Source of the DNA: Bacillota bacterium
Lineage (GTDB): Bacteria; Bacillota; Clostridia; Lachnospirales; Lachnospiraceae
Direction of reading: 5' to 3'
Assembly (NCBI GenBank): GCA_023439505.1
Contig: JAEXNR010000001.1
Location: forward strand, 1 to 64,000
DNA length: 64,000 nucleotides
The notes under the pieces were generated by a model. That model searched no databases and was not told the origin of the DNA. It saw nothing but the letters and a program-made list of their open reading frames with translations. This document shows, in pieces, positions 8,421 through 16,032 of the stretch. Within the stretch, counting starts at the first letter, position 1. Each line of letters starts with the position of its first letter. Both the position numbers and the translations under genes were made by a program.

Positions 8421-9134
8421 TCAGATATCCCCCTCCCGGTATAGCTCGTGCAGCTTATTTAGAAAGCACTTCAACTGGCTGTTGATCTGGATGAGATACT
8501 CCGGATGTGCACAAAGCTCCTTGGCCGTCTGTACATAAATATCTGTAATCAATTCATCCCTGCAGTTTATAATAAGCTCCTCGATTATCTTCTGCGTATA
8601 TTCCATATGAAACTGAAATCCATACGTCCTGCTGCCATGGAGAAATGCCTGATTGGTACAAGCCTCATTGGATGCAAGTATAATTGCATCCTTGGGCAAA
8701 TCGATAAAGGTGTCCCCATGCCACTCAAAAACAATAGGATGATTTGGGAAAATAGAAAATTGAGGAAATACAGATGCTTTTTCCGCCATGGTAACCGGAA
8801 ACCAACCGATTTCCCGAAACAGATTTTTTATTACCCTTCCTCCAATCACATCCGCGATCAGCTGTGCACCCAGGCAGAAACCGATCATCACCTTTTCAGC
8901 TGCCATTGCTTCTTTCATAAATGCTTTTTCCACTATGAGCCAAGGGAATTGTTCTTCCTCATATAGATTCATCGGTCCACCTAAAATGATCAGCCAATCA
9001 AAGGTATCCAGTCCCGGCAGAGGATCCTGTCTATAGAAGTGGGTACCGGTCATGGGATACCCATTTTCCTTTGCCCAGGTGAATATAACACCCGGGTCTT
9101 CAAAAGGAACATGTTGTAAATAATGAAGTCTCAT
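8421..9134 (-). CDS. Class I glutamine amidotransferase-like protein
   Basis: A stand-alone GATase1 domain like the GMP synthase amidotransferase family. Nucleophile Cys lies in GFCLGAQLIADVIGG (about residue 88), and the catalytic His is in FQFHMEYTQ. Members release ammonia from glutamine or act as gamma-glutamyl peptidases; the acceptor is unknown here. Start at 9134 is supported by GGAAGGG eight bases upstream. It follows the NifB-like gene by 73 bases; a TATAAT-like hexamer at 9181-9186 (minus strand) without a clear -35 could be an internal promoter. Ammonia chemistry next to nitrogenase is suggestive, but a link is unproven. Confidence 0.78.
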   Translation of the reverse strand: MRLHYLQHVPFEDPGVIFTWAKENGYPMTGTHFYRQDPLPGLDTFDWLIILGGPMNLYEEEQFPWLIVEKAFMKEAMAAEKVMIGFCLGAQLIADVIGGRVIKNLFREIGWFPVTMAEKASVFPQFSIFPNHPIVFEWHGDTFIDLPKDAIILASNEACTNQAFLHGSRTYGFQFHMEYTQKIIEELIINCRDELITDIYVQTAKELCAHPEYLIQINSQLKCFLNKLHELYREGDI

Positions 9135-9207
9135 ATCATCATCCCTTCCGCCGAATCCCAAGAATCAGGATTTCGGCCATATTATAGCCAAAATATCAGG
9201 GAGCTTT

Positions 9208-10467
9208 CTAGAGATTGACAGCCGGCCCGGTATATAATCTTAGTACCGCTTCTTTAAGACCGTCCTCAATCAGGTTATAAGTAGTATAGATATCAATGTT
9301 TTTCTCTCTCAGGGCATCGGAGGGACAAGCACCGATTCTCATACATACCACACAATTGCAGTCCTCGATTGCTTTGATCAATTTATAGACTCTTCCTGCC
9401 GCTTTATCCTCTTTTGTCCCCTGAGCGTACTGCTCAGTCGGTCGCGTCTCTAAAAAAGTAACGAATCCGTCTCTAACATCATAAATATAGAAGTTCGTTG
9501 CATGACCAAAATGTTCATCAATTAGTATTCCTGTTTTTGAACATACCGCAAATCTGTAATGAGGTACTTCTCCCTGTAATTTCACCGCCGACCCTTTCCC
9601 TGGATCTCTAAAATCAATAGCAAATCTCGTATTTAAGGTCTCTACTGTTGCAGAATTACAGGGCTTACAAAAATAAGACTGGGGCATGATCTTCTCGCAT
9701 TCCCTTCTCAGGTACCCAATTTCATCATTACTGTAAGTATTTAATCCGTTAAAATCATCTTTATTGTTCATAGAGGGAAGAACAATATTGGTCATCTTGC
9801 ACCCGCACTCTTTCGCAAGATATACCATATCACAGATCTCCTGTTCATTTACATCTTTCATAACAAGTATATTCATTCTTACCGAAATCCCCATAGAAGA
9901 CAGATAACTCATTCCGGAGATTTGATTTTGCAGCAGAATATTCGCACCTTCAATTCCCGTATAGTGACGACCAAGATAGGTAATATGATCATAGAGTTTA
10001 TCTCCTGTTTCCGGACTGATGGTATGCATATTCACAGTGACGTAATTTACTCCCAGAGAGATAAGATGATACGCGTAAACAGGAAGCATCAGACCATTCG
10101 TTGCCAGACACAGAAGCATCTGCGGATATGACTGACGAATGAGTCTTAATGTCTCCTTTGCAGATTCAAAGTCTGCCAGAACTTCACCAGGACCTGCGAT
10201 TGCGGCTACCGTAAGATTGGGAATACTTTTTTGCGCTTGCTGGACACGATCCACTGCTTCATATGGGGTAAGTAATTCTGAACTATTTTCCCCGCAGATG
10301 CCGGAGAGCTGGCCCTTCTCTTGCAGAATGCGATGAAAAAAGACATTATATTCCCCGGCGACCGGCAAATGAATCATCGCATGATGGAAATCATAATTGT
10401 TAAAGCAGGGATGTCTGCAAAAATTTTTTTTATTTGAATTATAGTTCGTAGAATCATTGCCCGGCAA
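9208..10467 (-). CDS. NifB-like protein lacking the radical-SAM cysteines
   Basis: Aligns over its length with NifB: N-terminal RHPCF and a following HH, the IHLPVA strand, SELLTPYEAV, AGPGE, LCLATNGL, VTVNMHTISPETG, CKPC (Cys267/Cys270, the region that ligates a NifB cluster) and a C-terminal NifX-like domain (about 303-415) with EHFGHATNFYIYDV. Where NifB has the CX3CX2C motif, this protein has Tyr40, Phe44 and Ile47, with no insertion or deletion between flanking conserved blocks, so S-adenosylmethionine radical chemistry should be impossible. The start is TTG at 10467, preceded by AAGGTGG at seven bases. It lies 28 bases after anfK. It may be a cofactor carrier, scaffold or regulator. Confidence 0.85.
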   Translation of the reverse strand: MPGNDSTNYNSNKKNFCRHPCFNNYDFHHAMIHLPVAGEYNVFFHRILQEKGQLSGICGENSSELLTPYEAVDRVQQAQKSIPNLTVAAIAGPGEVLADFESAKETLRLIRQSYPQMLLCLATNGLMLPVYAYHLISLGVNYVTVNMHTISPETGDKLYDHITYLGRHYTGIEGANILLQNQISGMSYLSSMGISVRMNILVMKDVNEQEICDMVYLAKECGCKMTNIVLPSMNNKDDFNGLNTYSNDEIGYLRRECEKIMPQSYFCKPCNSATVETLNTRFAIDFRDPGKGSAVKLQGEVPHYRFAVCSKTGILIDEHFGHATNFYIYDVRDGFVTFLETRPTEQYAQGTKEDKAAGRVYKLIKAIEDCNCVVCMRIGACPSDALREKNIDIYTTYNLIEDGLKEAVLRLYTGPAVNL

Positions 10468-10495
10468 AGGTACACCACCTTATCCATAAGATACA

Positions 10496-11884
10496 TTACC
10501 AAACATTTAATATCGGCTCTCTGTTATTCTTATACTCCATATCCGCAAACCAGGTATTTGCAATTTCCTCGGCCAGCAGCATCGCCCCTTTATATCCAAC
10601 GATAGGGTGCCGATACATTCCCGCTCTGTCATATACGGGAAAACCGACTCTGACCATGGGAATATGATAATCGATGGAGATAAATCTACCTTTGGAATGA
10701 CCCATGATCAGATCCACCTCCAAACCTTCATTTTTAATGCGATTTTCCAGTTCCCACAGATCGGCATTTGTTATAATTTCCATTTTGTAATCCAGCTTTT
10801 CTTTAAACTCAAGTATTCTGGGATCAGTCTTATATTTGGAATTGTCGTCTCCCAGAAGGAGCAATACCGGCTTCATCTCCATATCCAGGCAAAATTGTGC
10901 AAGACTGATGACCAGATCCGCACTTCCATAGATGGCAACCTTCTTATCAGCAAGGAACATGTGTGTCACATCTGTTATAGCATCCAGCGCAATTCCCCTT
11001 TCCCTGACCAAAGATTCGGGAATGGGTTTACCGGTGATATCACTTATTTTCTTTAAAAAGGTATCCGTATTTCTGATACCGATGGGCGTGGGCCCAATGA
11101 TTGCCGGTATCTCAAATTCATCCTCCAGATATTGAGCTGCCTTACCGCCTTCATATCTGTTCAATGCAAAGGTTGCTTTCGCATTGGCCGAATTTCTCAA
11201 ATCCTCCACGGTAGTCTCTCCGTGAGATACATCATTGCCCTCCGGCATCAGCGGAGAATCGAAGGCCTTCGTCTCAAAGTATACATTAGCCTCTACCTCC
11301 ATTTGTGCCAACAGATGTTTCAGCTCCGTAACATCACCTGGGTTAACCCAACCGGTGATCAGGTTGATTTTATCGGAAGGATCACTTTTTCTTGCAAAGT
11401 AGGAGATAAATTCTTTTACCGCCACATCATAACCACTGATCATACTTCCCACGAAGCTGGGAGAATGAATCGGAATCAGATGAACCTCCCGGTCCGGATA
11501 TTTTTCTTTCAAAAGACCTGCATTTAACTTTCTTACCACACCATCAATGTCATCTCCGATAACTTCTGTGGAACAGGTGGAGATGATGGGTACGACCTTA
11601 ACATGAGGATATCTCATGAGCAATACATCCACCGCTTCTTCCACCCTGTTAAGTGCACCGAATACAGCTCCGTCTTCATGTAGGGAGGAAGACGCTAGTT
11701 CAAAGCTTTCTTTAAAATGCTGTGAAAACAATAATCTGACAAACATTACACAGCCCTGACCGCCATGTACAATTCCGATACAATCTTTAATTCCGATGCT
11801 GGCATACTGTACACCGCAGGGCTGGCAGGTAAATATGGGATTGATTATCCCGGCACGCTCTTTTTCTTTCACTTCACAGTACAT
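10496..11884 (-). CDS. anfK: Fe-only nitrogenase beta subunit AnfK
   Basis: The beta subunit of the FeFe dinitrogenase, which holds the P-cluster jointly with AnfD. From ATG 11884 (GGAGG nine bases upstream) it is 462 residues, the same length as Azotobacter AnfK as I remember it. P-cluster Cys candidates are Cys20, Cys45 (HGGQGC) and the Cys in ISTCSTEVIGDD. Long near-identical stretches to AnfK include HEDGAVFGA, SFVGSMISGYDVAV and IIGPTPIGIRNTD. It lacks the long N-terminal extension of NifK, as expected for Anf. An extra Cys in CQPCG (Cys23) is not in the Azotobacter protein as I recall it. Confidence 0.97.
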   Translation of the reverse strand: MYCEVKEKERAGIINPIFTCQPCGVQYASIGIKDCIGIVHGGQGCVMFVRLLFSQHFKESFELASSSLHEDGAVFGALNRVEEAVDVLLMRYPHVKVVPIISTCSTEVIGDDIDGVVRKLNAGLLKEKYPDREVHLIPIHSPSFVGSMISGYDVAVKEFISYFARKSDPSDKINLITGWVNPGDVTELKHLLAQMEVEANVYFETKAFDSPLMPEGNDVSHGETTVEDLRNSANAKATFALNRYEGGKAAQYLEDEFEIPAIIGPTPIGIRNTDTFLKKISDITGKPIPESLVRERGIALDAITDVTHMFLADKKVAIYGSADLVISLAQFCLDMEMKPVLLLLGDDNSKYKTDPRILEFKEKLDYKMEIITNADLWELENRIKNEGLEVDLIMGHSKGRFISIDYHIPMVRVGFPVYDRAGMYRHPIVGYKGAMLLAEEIANTWFADMEYKNNREPILNVW

Positions 11885-12059
11885 ATAACATCCTCCATTC
11901 TGTCGAAACACCTCGATCCGGATGCGACACACTTTTTGGGGAAGTACCACCCATTAAAGTGAGCCACACCATCCGGTCCAATCAAACAATCTGCATGAAC
12001 TACCCTGTTCCGGCAGCACCCCCTGTATTGCTGTCTCTTTTCTTACCTCAAGGTAGCCT

Positions 12060-12413
12060 CTAATAGTGCGGGTCACTCAGTTCGGCATTCAGGGAACCTT
12101 TAATCAGCAGAAAGTCCAGCCGTTCCTTTAAGGCCTGCATGATCTTTTTTATTTCAAACGTTTCAAGCTCTGAGATCCATTGAAATCGTTTGGTATAGTT
12201 CTCGGCAAGATAATTGGCATCCACAAAATAACATCTATCCTCCGGTGTGTCATTTTCTACCGGCTCTTTGCATAGAATCTGCGTTGTCTTTTGAATAATT
12301 TTCTCATTTTGTCTTTCCCTGTCCCAAGCTCTGGAGTGGAATTGCCATAAACACTTTTTCATGATAAAGTCCAGGAGTAATTCCATTCTTTCATTCATCA
12401 TCTTTTCCTCCAT
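12060..12413 (-). CDS. anfG: Fe-only nitrogenase delta subunit AnfG
   Basis: A small subunit (117 residues) found only in the alternative nitrogenases, completing the AnfD2K2G2 complex. Its position between anfD and anfK is the standard order. Family features include an N-terminal helical half with WQFHSRAWDRERQNE and a C-terminal half with CYFVDANYLAENY and KERLDFL. The start at 12413 is preceded by AAAGGAGGTG. A 175-base gap to anfK holds no other gene. Confidence 0.93.
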   Translation of the reverse strand: MEEKMMNERMELLLDFIMKKCLWQFHSRAWDRERQNEKIIQKTTQILCKEPVENDTPEDRCYFVDANYLAENYTKRFQWISELETFEIKKIMQALKERLDFLLIKGSLNAELSDPHY

Positions 12414-12428
12414 CGCAATTCACCTCCT

Positions 12429-14009
12429 TTAAATAGCCGAAAGTTCTTCGCCTACGAATTCATCTTTTCTGGGGAATACCGGATATTCCCTTTCCCTGAT
12501 TCGTTTTAATGCATCATATTCCCCAGTATATTCTCTTAATACCGTGGAATTTTTTACCTCTTCGCTTAAATTAACATCGGAAAGGATCCTCTGTGTCTTA
12601 AATCCGATATCCGTCGGTATCTCATCTTTACTGATGTTAAGTAAGGAGAGCTCATGAATCGGAGAAAATATTCCATTGTAGACATCCTTTGCAAATCTCA
12701 CCCAGCCCTCGTATCCCTTCCAGGGTCCATTATGATATGCGTGGGCATTAAGGTATGGAACACGAACTTTCTTCGCCACCTCTCCCGGCCGCTTTCCGGT
12801 GAAGATAATATCCGGCTGAAGCATTTCCATTGCTTCCAGTCCTTCCAGTTCATTGGGATCGTCAATCGCAAGCGCACCTTCTTCACAGCGTGAAATCCCT
12901 TTTTCCATATCTCCCTGATGTCCGAATTTGGTATAAACAGATACTACCTCCACTCCCATTTCTTCATGAATACAATTCGCCCAGTGCCATAACTTGGAGC
13001 CGCCCGGCCATAAACAGACTTTTTTCCCTTTTAGTCTTTCTTTATACCATTCCAGTTCCGGTTTCCATCTCCTTGTTTCCTCTTCAATGATTGCCTCAGC
13101 TCTGTCCTCGATGCCAAAAAACATGGCTATCTTTCTTAAGGAGGAAGAAAGAGGTTCAAAACCAAAGCCGTCAATATCCAGTCTGGGAATCCCGTATCTC
13201 ACTCTTAATTCATTGCAGATATATTCTGCGGATCTTGCACATTCCAGCACGTTCAGTTGAGCCTTATGCATTCCGCGCAGATCATCATAGCTCCCATTAC
13301 CGGTAAAGGTAGAGAGAACCTGAATTCCCATTCTCTTAAAGAAATCCTGCATAATTTCCTGATCACCCTGAATATTATATTCCCCTACATAATTGATCAC
13401 ATAGTCACTGGTAATCTCCGGTTCTACGGTTCCTACTTTCTGATTAATCCAGGCAATATTAATCTTGTGGTGGCCACCGGACTGGCTGGGTCCTCCAAAG
13501 CCCGGCGAATTGCAGACGAAGATATCAACCTCCGGCATTTCTTCCATGACTTCTTGTGCAATGGCATTCATATCATCTCCGATCAGAGCGGAAGCGCAGG
13601 TCTGATAAATTGTCATCCTCTTAATCTTGGGGAATGCTTTAAATGCCTCAATGATATTCTTTTTTAACAGTTTCTCGGCTCCGAATACAATATGGGACTC
13701 CTTCATATCCGTTGCAAAGGTATATTTAATCTGAAAATTATCATTATCACTGATGTAACGCTTGGTCTGCCAGGTATCATACGTACAACCCACCGGCCCA
13801 TGACTGATATGAATTACATCTTTCATTGGTGTCCCAATTACATGTTTTGCACCGCAATAAGCACAGCCGCGCTCTGATATTGTGCCGGGAATTGTATTAA
13901 GATATCCCAATGGCAGCGCATCTGAAAGCGTCTCACCGGGGCCTTTTATTACCGCATGTTTCTCTCTTTCAGGTATACATTCACTACATTTAAATAAATG
14001 ATACGGCAT
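12429..14009 (-). CDS. anfD: Fe-only nitrogenase alpha subunit AnfD
   Basis: The alpha subunit that carries the FeFe cofactor, reducing N2 to NH3 with AnfK and AnfG. At 526 residues it is almost identical in many blocks to Azotobacter AnfD. Expected ligands are present: P-cluster Cys49, Cys75 and Cys138; cofactor Cys257 (LECARS); cofactor His423 (NAHAYHN); and the SGGHHK segment with His180, at the numbers used for the Azotobacter protein. SQSGGHH rather than the NifD type, together with anfG, identifies the Fe-only rather than Mo form. AAAGGAGGG precedes the ATG. Its C-terminus is slightly longer than in Azotobacter. Confidence 0.98.
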   Translation of the reverse strand: MPYHLFKCSECIPEREKHAVIKGPGETLSDALPLGYLNTIPGTISERGCAYCGAKHVIGTPMKDVIHISHGPVGCTYDTWQTKRYISDNDNFQIKYTFATDMKESHIVFGAEKLLKKNIIEAFKAFPKIKRMTIYQTCASALIGDDMNAIAQEVMEEMPEVDIFVCNSPGFGGPSQSGGHHKINIAWINQKVGTVEPEITSDYVINYVGEYNIQGDQEIMQDFFKRMGIQVLSTFTGNGSYDDLRGMHKAQLNVLECARSAEYICNELRVRYGIPRLDIDGFGFEPLSSSLRKIAMFFGIEDRAEAIIEEETRRWKPELEWYKERLKGKKVCLWPGGSKLWHWANCIHEEMGVEVVSVYTKFGHQGDMEKGISRCEEGALAIDDPNELEGLEAMEMLQPDIIFTGKRPGEVAKKVRVPYLNAHAYHNGPWKGYEGWVRFAKDVYNGIFSPIHELSLLNISKDEIPTDIGFKTQRILSDVNLSEEVKNSTVLREYTGEYDALKRIREREYPVFPRKDEFVGEELSAI

Positions 14010-14024
14010 AGTTTTCCCTCCTTT

Positions 14025-14396
14025 TTAATTGATGGCACTGTTTCCCTGCTCCTCTGTCCGGATTCTTAACGCTTCCTCTACCGGACAAACGAAGATTTTA
14101 CCGTCACCAATCTGGTCCGTCTGATTAGTCTTAATGATCGCCTGTATTACCGCCTCCACCTCATCATCCGGAATTACGATGGACAGATATCTCTTTGGAA
14201 TATACTTCATTGCCACATGTCTGTTCAGATCAAGCGTACCCGGTCTGAATTCTATATTGATCTCGTTTTCCAATCCTTTTTGCTTTCCTCTGCCAAGGAC
14301 CGGGATAGCAGTAAGACTTGGGTATCCCAGCTTCACCAGCGCATCCTTTGTAGCACTGACTTTTTTGGGTCGTATCACAGCGATTATCTCTTTCAT
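14025..14396 (-). CDS. nifI2: PII-like nitrogenase regulator NifI2
   Basis: A GlnB/PII-family protein located between the reductase and alpha-subunit genes, as nifI2 is in methanogens and Clostridia. It contains the PII core (MKEIIAVIRP start, GRGKQKGL before the T-loop region, TDQIGDGKIFVCPVEEA near the C-terminus) with a longer T-loop than GlnB. In methanogens NifI1 and NifI2 form a complex that inhibits dinitrogenase under ammonium and is relieved by 2-oxoglutarate; the same role is inferred here. ATG 14396 has AGGTGG upstream and begins nine bases after the nifI1 stop. Confidence 0.9.
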   Translation of the reverse strand: MKEIIAVIRPKKVSATKDALVKLGYPSLTAIPVLGRGKQKGLENEINIEFRPGTLDLNRHVAMKYIPKRYLSIVIPDDEVEAVIQAIIKTNQTDQIGDGKIFVCPVEEALRIRTEEQGNSAIN

Positions 14397-14405
14397 TGAC
14401 ACCAC

Positions 14406-14729
14406 CTACAATTCTTCTGCACCGGTTCTGATGGTTAAGGCCCGGTCTACAGACGTTATGAAGATCTTGCCATCACCGAAATTGCCGGTATATGCTTTGT
14501 ATTTCACTACTTTCAAGATCTCATCCACATGTTCGTCTTCCACTACCAACATAATAATTGTCTTTGGCAATTCATCATAATGTACCGATCCGATTACAAT
14601 TCCGTTTTGCTTACCACGACCAAAAGCATTGATCTTTGTCATTGAATTAAATCCCGCTTCCGATAAAGCATCTGCTACCGTATCCGCAACTTCCGGACGA
14701 AGGATCGCTTTTATCATTTTCATACCCAT
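14406..14729 (-). CDS. nifI1: PII-like nitrogenase regulator NifI1
   Basis: The first of two PII-family genes downstream of anfH. Seen: MIKAILRPE start, INAFGRGKQNG, and GDGKIFITSVDRALTIRTG in the ATP/2-oxoglutarate-binding C-terminal part. Start at 14729 is chosen because AGGAGGGAG lies just upstream; two further Met codons follow within five residues. It begins 13 bases after the anfH stop. Predicted partner of NifI2 in post-translational switch-off of the nitrogenase. Confidence 0.9.
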   Translation of the reverse strand: MGMKMIKAILRPEVADTVADALSEAGFNSMTKINAFGRGKQNGIVIGSVHYDELPKTIIMLVVEDEHVDEILKVVKYKAYTGNFGDGKIFITSVDRALTIRTGAEEL

Positions 14730-14742
14730 TTCTCCCTCCTGA

Positions 14743-15567
14743 TTAATCTGAAATACCGTATTTGACAACCATTTTTTCTAATTCATCCATGGTTAAGGGT
14801 TGTGGAATTACAAATTTCTTATTTTCAATGATCTTTTTTGCCAGTTCCCCGTATTCTTTGGCCTGATTTTCGTTTTCATCGTACTCCACTACGGTTTTCT
14901 TATTAAATTCCGCTTTTTGCACAATATTATCTCTTGGTACAAAATGAATCATCTGGGTTCCGATGGATGCCGTGAATTCTTCCAGGAACTCTCTCTCTCT
15001 ATCCACCTTACGGCTGTTACAAATAATACCTCCCAGTCTGACACCACTTTGTTTTGCATACTTTAGCAGACCCTTACAGATATTATTTGCCGCATAAATA
15101 GCCATCATCTCGCCGGAGGCAACAATATACACTTCCTGAGCCTTTCCGTCTCTGATGGGCATGGCAAATCCACCGCAAACAACATCACCAAGAACGTCAA
15201 AGAATACAAAATCCAAATCATCCGTATAGGCGCCGTTGCTCTCCATCAAATCAATGGCTGTAATAACCCCGCGTCCCGCACATCCTACGCCCGGTTCCGG
15301 TCCACCCGATTCCACACAGCGAATATTATGAAATCCGTTTTTAATTACCTTATCATTGGTTACCTTTTCAGCTCCTTCCTCTCTCAGTACATCCATCAGG
15401 GTCTCTTGCGGTTTCCCTCCAAGAATTAATCTGGTTGAATCCGCCTTGGGATCACAACCGTGAATGAATATTTTCTGATCATAAAAATGAGCCATGGCAG
15501 CCGCCGTGTTTTGCTGTGTTGTAGATTTACCAATACCGCCTTTTCCATAAAATGCTATCTTTCTCAT
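14743..15567 (-). CDS. anfH: Fe-only nitrogenase reductase AnfH
   Basis: The homodimeric iron protein that passes electrons to AnfDGK with ATP hydrolysis. At 274 residues it has P-loop GKGGIGKST (residues 8-16), the shared [4Fe-4S] ligands Cys96 and Cys131, and Arg99 in GCAGRGV, the site ADP-ribosylated in some diazotrophs. The overall sequence is closer to AnfH than to NifH from memory (for example SGEMMAIYAANNICKGLLKYA and the C-terminal MVVKYG). AAAGGAGG precedes the ATG. First gene of the anf operon; its 465-base leader holds a promoter, repeats and a perfect stem. Confidence 0.97.
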   Translation of the reverse strand: MRKIAFYGKGGIGKSTTQQNTAAAMAHFYDQKIFIHGCDPKADSTRLILGGKPQETLMDVLREEGAEKVTNDKVIKNGFHNIRCVESGGPEPGVGCAGRGVITAIDLMESNGAYTDDLDFVFFDVLGDVVCGGFAMPIRDGKAQEVYIVASGEMMAIYAANNICKGLLKYAKQSGVRLGGIICNSRKVDREREFLEEFTASIGTQMIHFVPRDNIVQKAEFNKKTVVEYDENENQAKEYGELAKKIIENKKFVIPQPLTMDELEKMVVKYGISD

Positions 15568-15594
15568 ATAAAATTCCTCCTTTTTATTAATACA

Positions 15595-15638
15595 AAAGAG
15601 GTTATTATATCCGTAAAAACTAATATAATAACCTCTTT
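15595..15638 (-). promoter_or_regulatory. Perfect 16-bp stem-loop in the anfH leader
   Basis: Arms 15595-15610 and 15623-15638 are exact inverted repeats (AAAGAGGTTATTATAT), with a 12-base loop, starting about 28 bases upstream of the anfH ATG. On the minus strand the 3' arm ends in CCTCTTTTG, so it could be a weak terminator/attenuator, or a 5' stem that stabilises the mRNA as often proposed for nitrogenase reductase transcripts. The function is not determined. Confidence 0.75.
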
Positions 15639-15670
15639 GTTATTCATTTAAAATCACAAAACACTCACTG

Positions 15671-15730
15671 TCACATCTATCACATTTCTCCCGGCAGCGT
15701 ATCAGTTTTAACGTTTATCACATTTATCAC
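15671..15730 (-). promoter_or_regulatory. Two pairs of GTGAYA direct repeats downstream of the anfH promoter
   Basis: On the minus strand GTGATA-type hexamers occur in two tandem pairs, each pair spaced exactly 9 bp: TCAC cores on the plus strand at 15671/15680 and at 15718/15727. Two more GTGAYA sites lie at 15853 and 15872, upstream of the promoter. The arrangement suggests a multimeric regulator, most simply the HTH/binding-protein regulator encoded next door. This is inference from repetition and position. Confidence 0.6.
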
Positions 15731-15750
15731 CGGTTGTAAATTATAGTGTT

Positions 15751-15779
15751 ATGATATCTCTCGCGTTTCTAAAAGTCAA
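15751..15779 (-). promoter_or_regulatory. Candidate sigma-A promoter for anfH
   Basis: On the minus strand, TTGACT (15779-15774) and TATCAT (15756-15751) are separated by 17 bp. Predicted transcription would begin near 15744, leaving a leader of about 175 bases that contains the GTGAYA repeat pairs and the 16-bp stem-loop. No sigma-54 -24/-12 element was noticed. Confidence 0.55.
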
Positions 15780-15884
15780 TGGAGACATCTCATAAATTAC
15801 GCCTCCTATTTCTTTACTTTTATGTTGTTATTGATAACCCAATGTTCATTTGTCACATTTGTTTATGTTTATCACGTCAAAAAC

Positions 15885-15989
15885 AAAAAAAGGACCGCTA
15901 CAAACCCCAGGTTCCTCTCAATAGAAATGATATCGGTTCCTTCAAACACCGCCTCATTTCTATGAGAAGCTGCAGTTTTGCAACAGCCT
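15885..15989 (-). other. Structured transcript region between the regulator and anfH
   Basis: Read on the minus strand after the regulator stop: a hairpin around GCTG..CAGC (15970-15987), then a 10-bp stem (15954-15963 with 15921-15930) whose loop contains a 4-bp inner helix (15948-15951 with 15934-15937), then a 7-T run (15891-15885). The segment at 15934-15940 can instead pair with 15892-15897 directly before the T run. It could simply terminate the regulator gene; the competing pairings also fit an attenuator. Not folded computationally. Confidence 0.4.
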
Positions 15990-16032
15990 CATCTTTTTTC
16001 TTCAATAAGTTCTCAGTTTGTGCCGGAAATTT

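Noticed and set aside
9181..9186. Separate promoter for the amidotransferase and PPOX genes
   Set aside because: Only a TATAAT-like hexamer is present; there is no -35 at a suitable distance, so it is mentioned only as a possibility.
10300..10380. A compensated frameshift hiding the radical-SAM cysteines of the NifB-like gene
   Set aside because: Neither other forward frame of this stretch yields a CX3CX2C pattern, and the flanking blocks are in register with exactly conserved length.
9208..10467. Calling the gene nifB
   Set aside because: Without the SAM-cluster cysteines the defining reaction is not possible, so only NifB-like is justified.
12429..14009. Vanadium nitrogenase alpha subunit (VnfD)
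   Set aside because: Long identical stretches and the SQSGGHH segment match AnfD, and anfO follows in the same operon.
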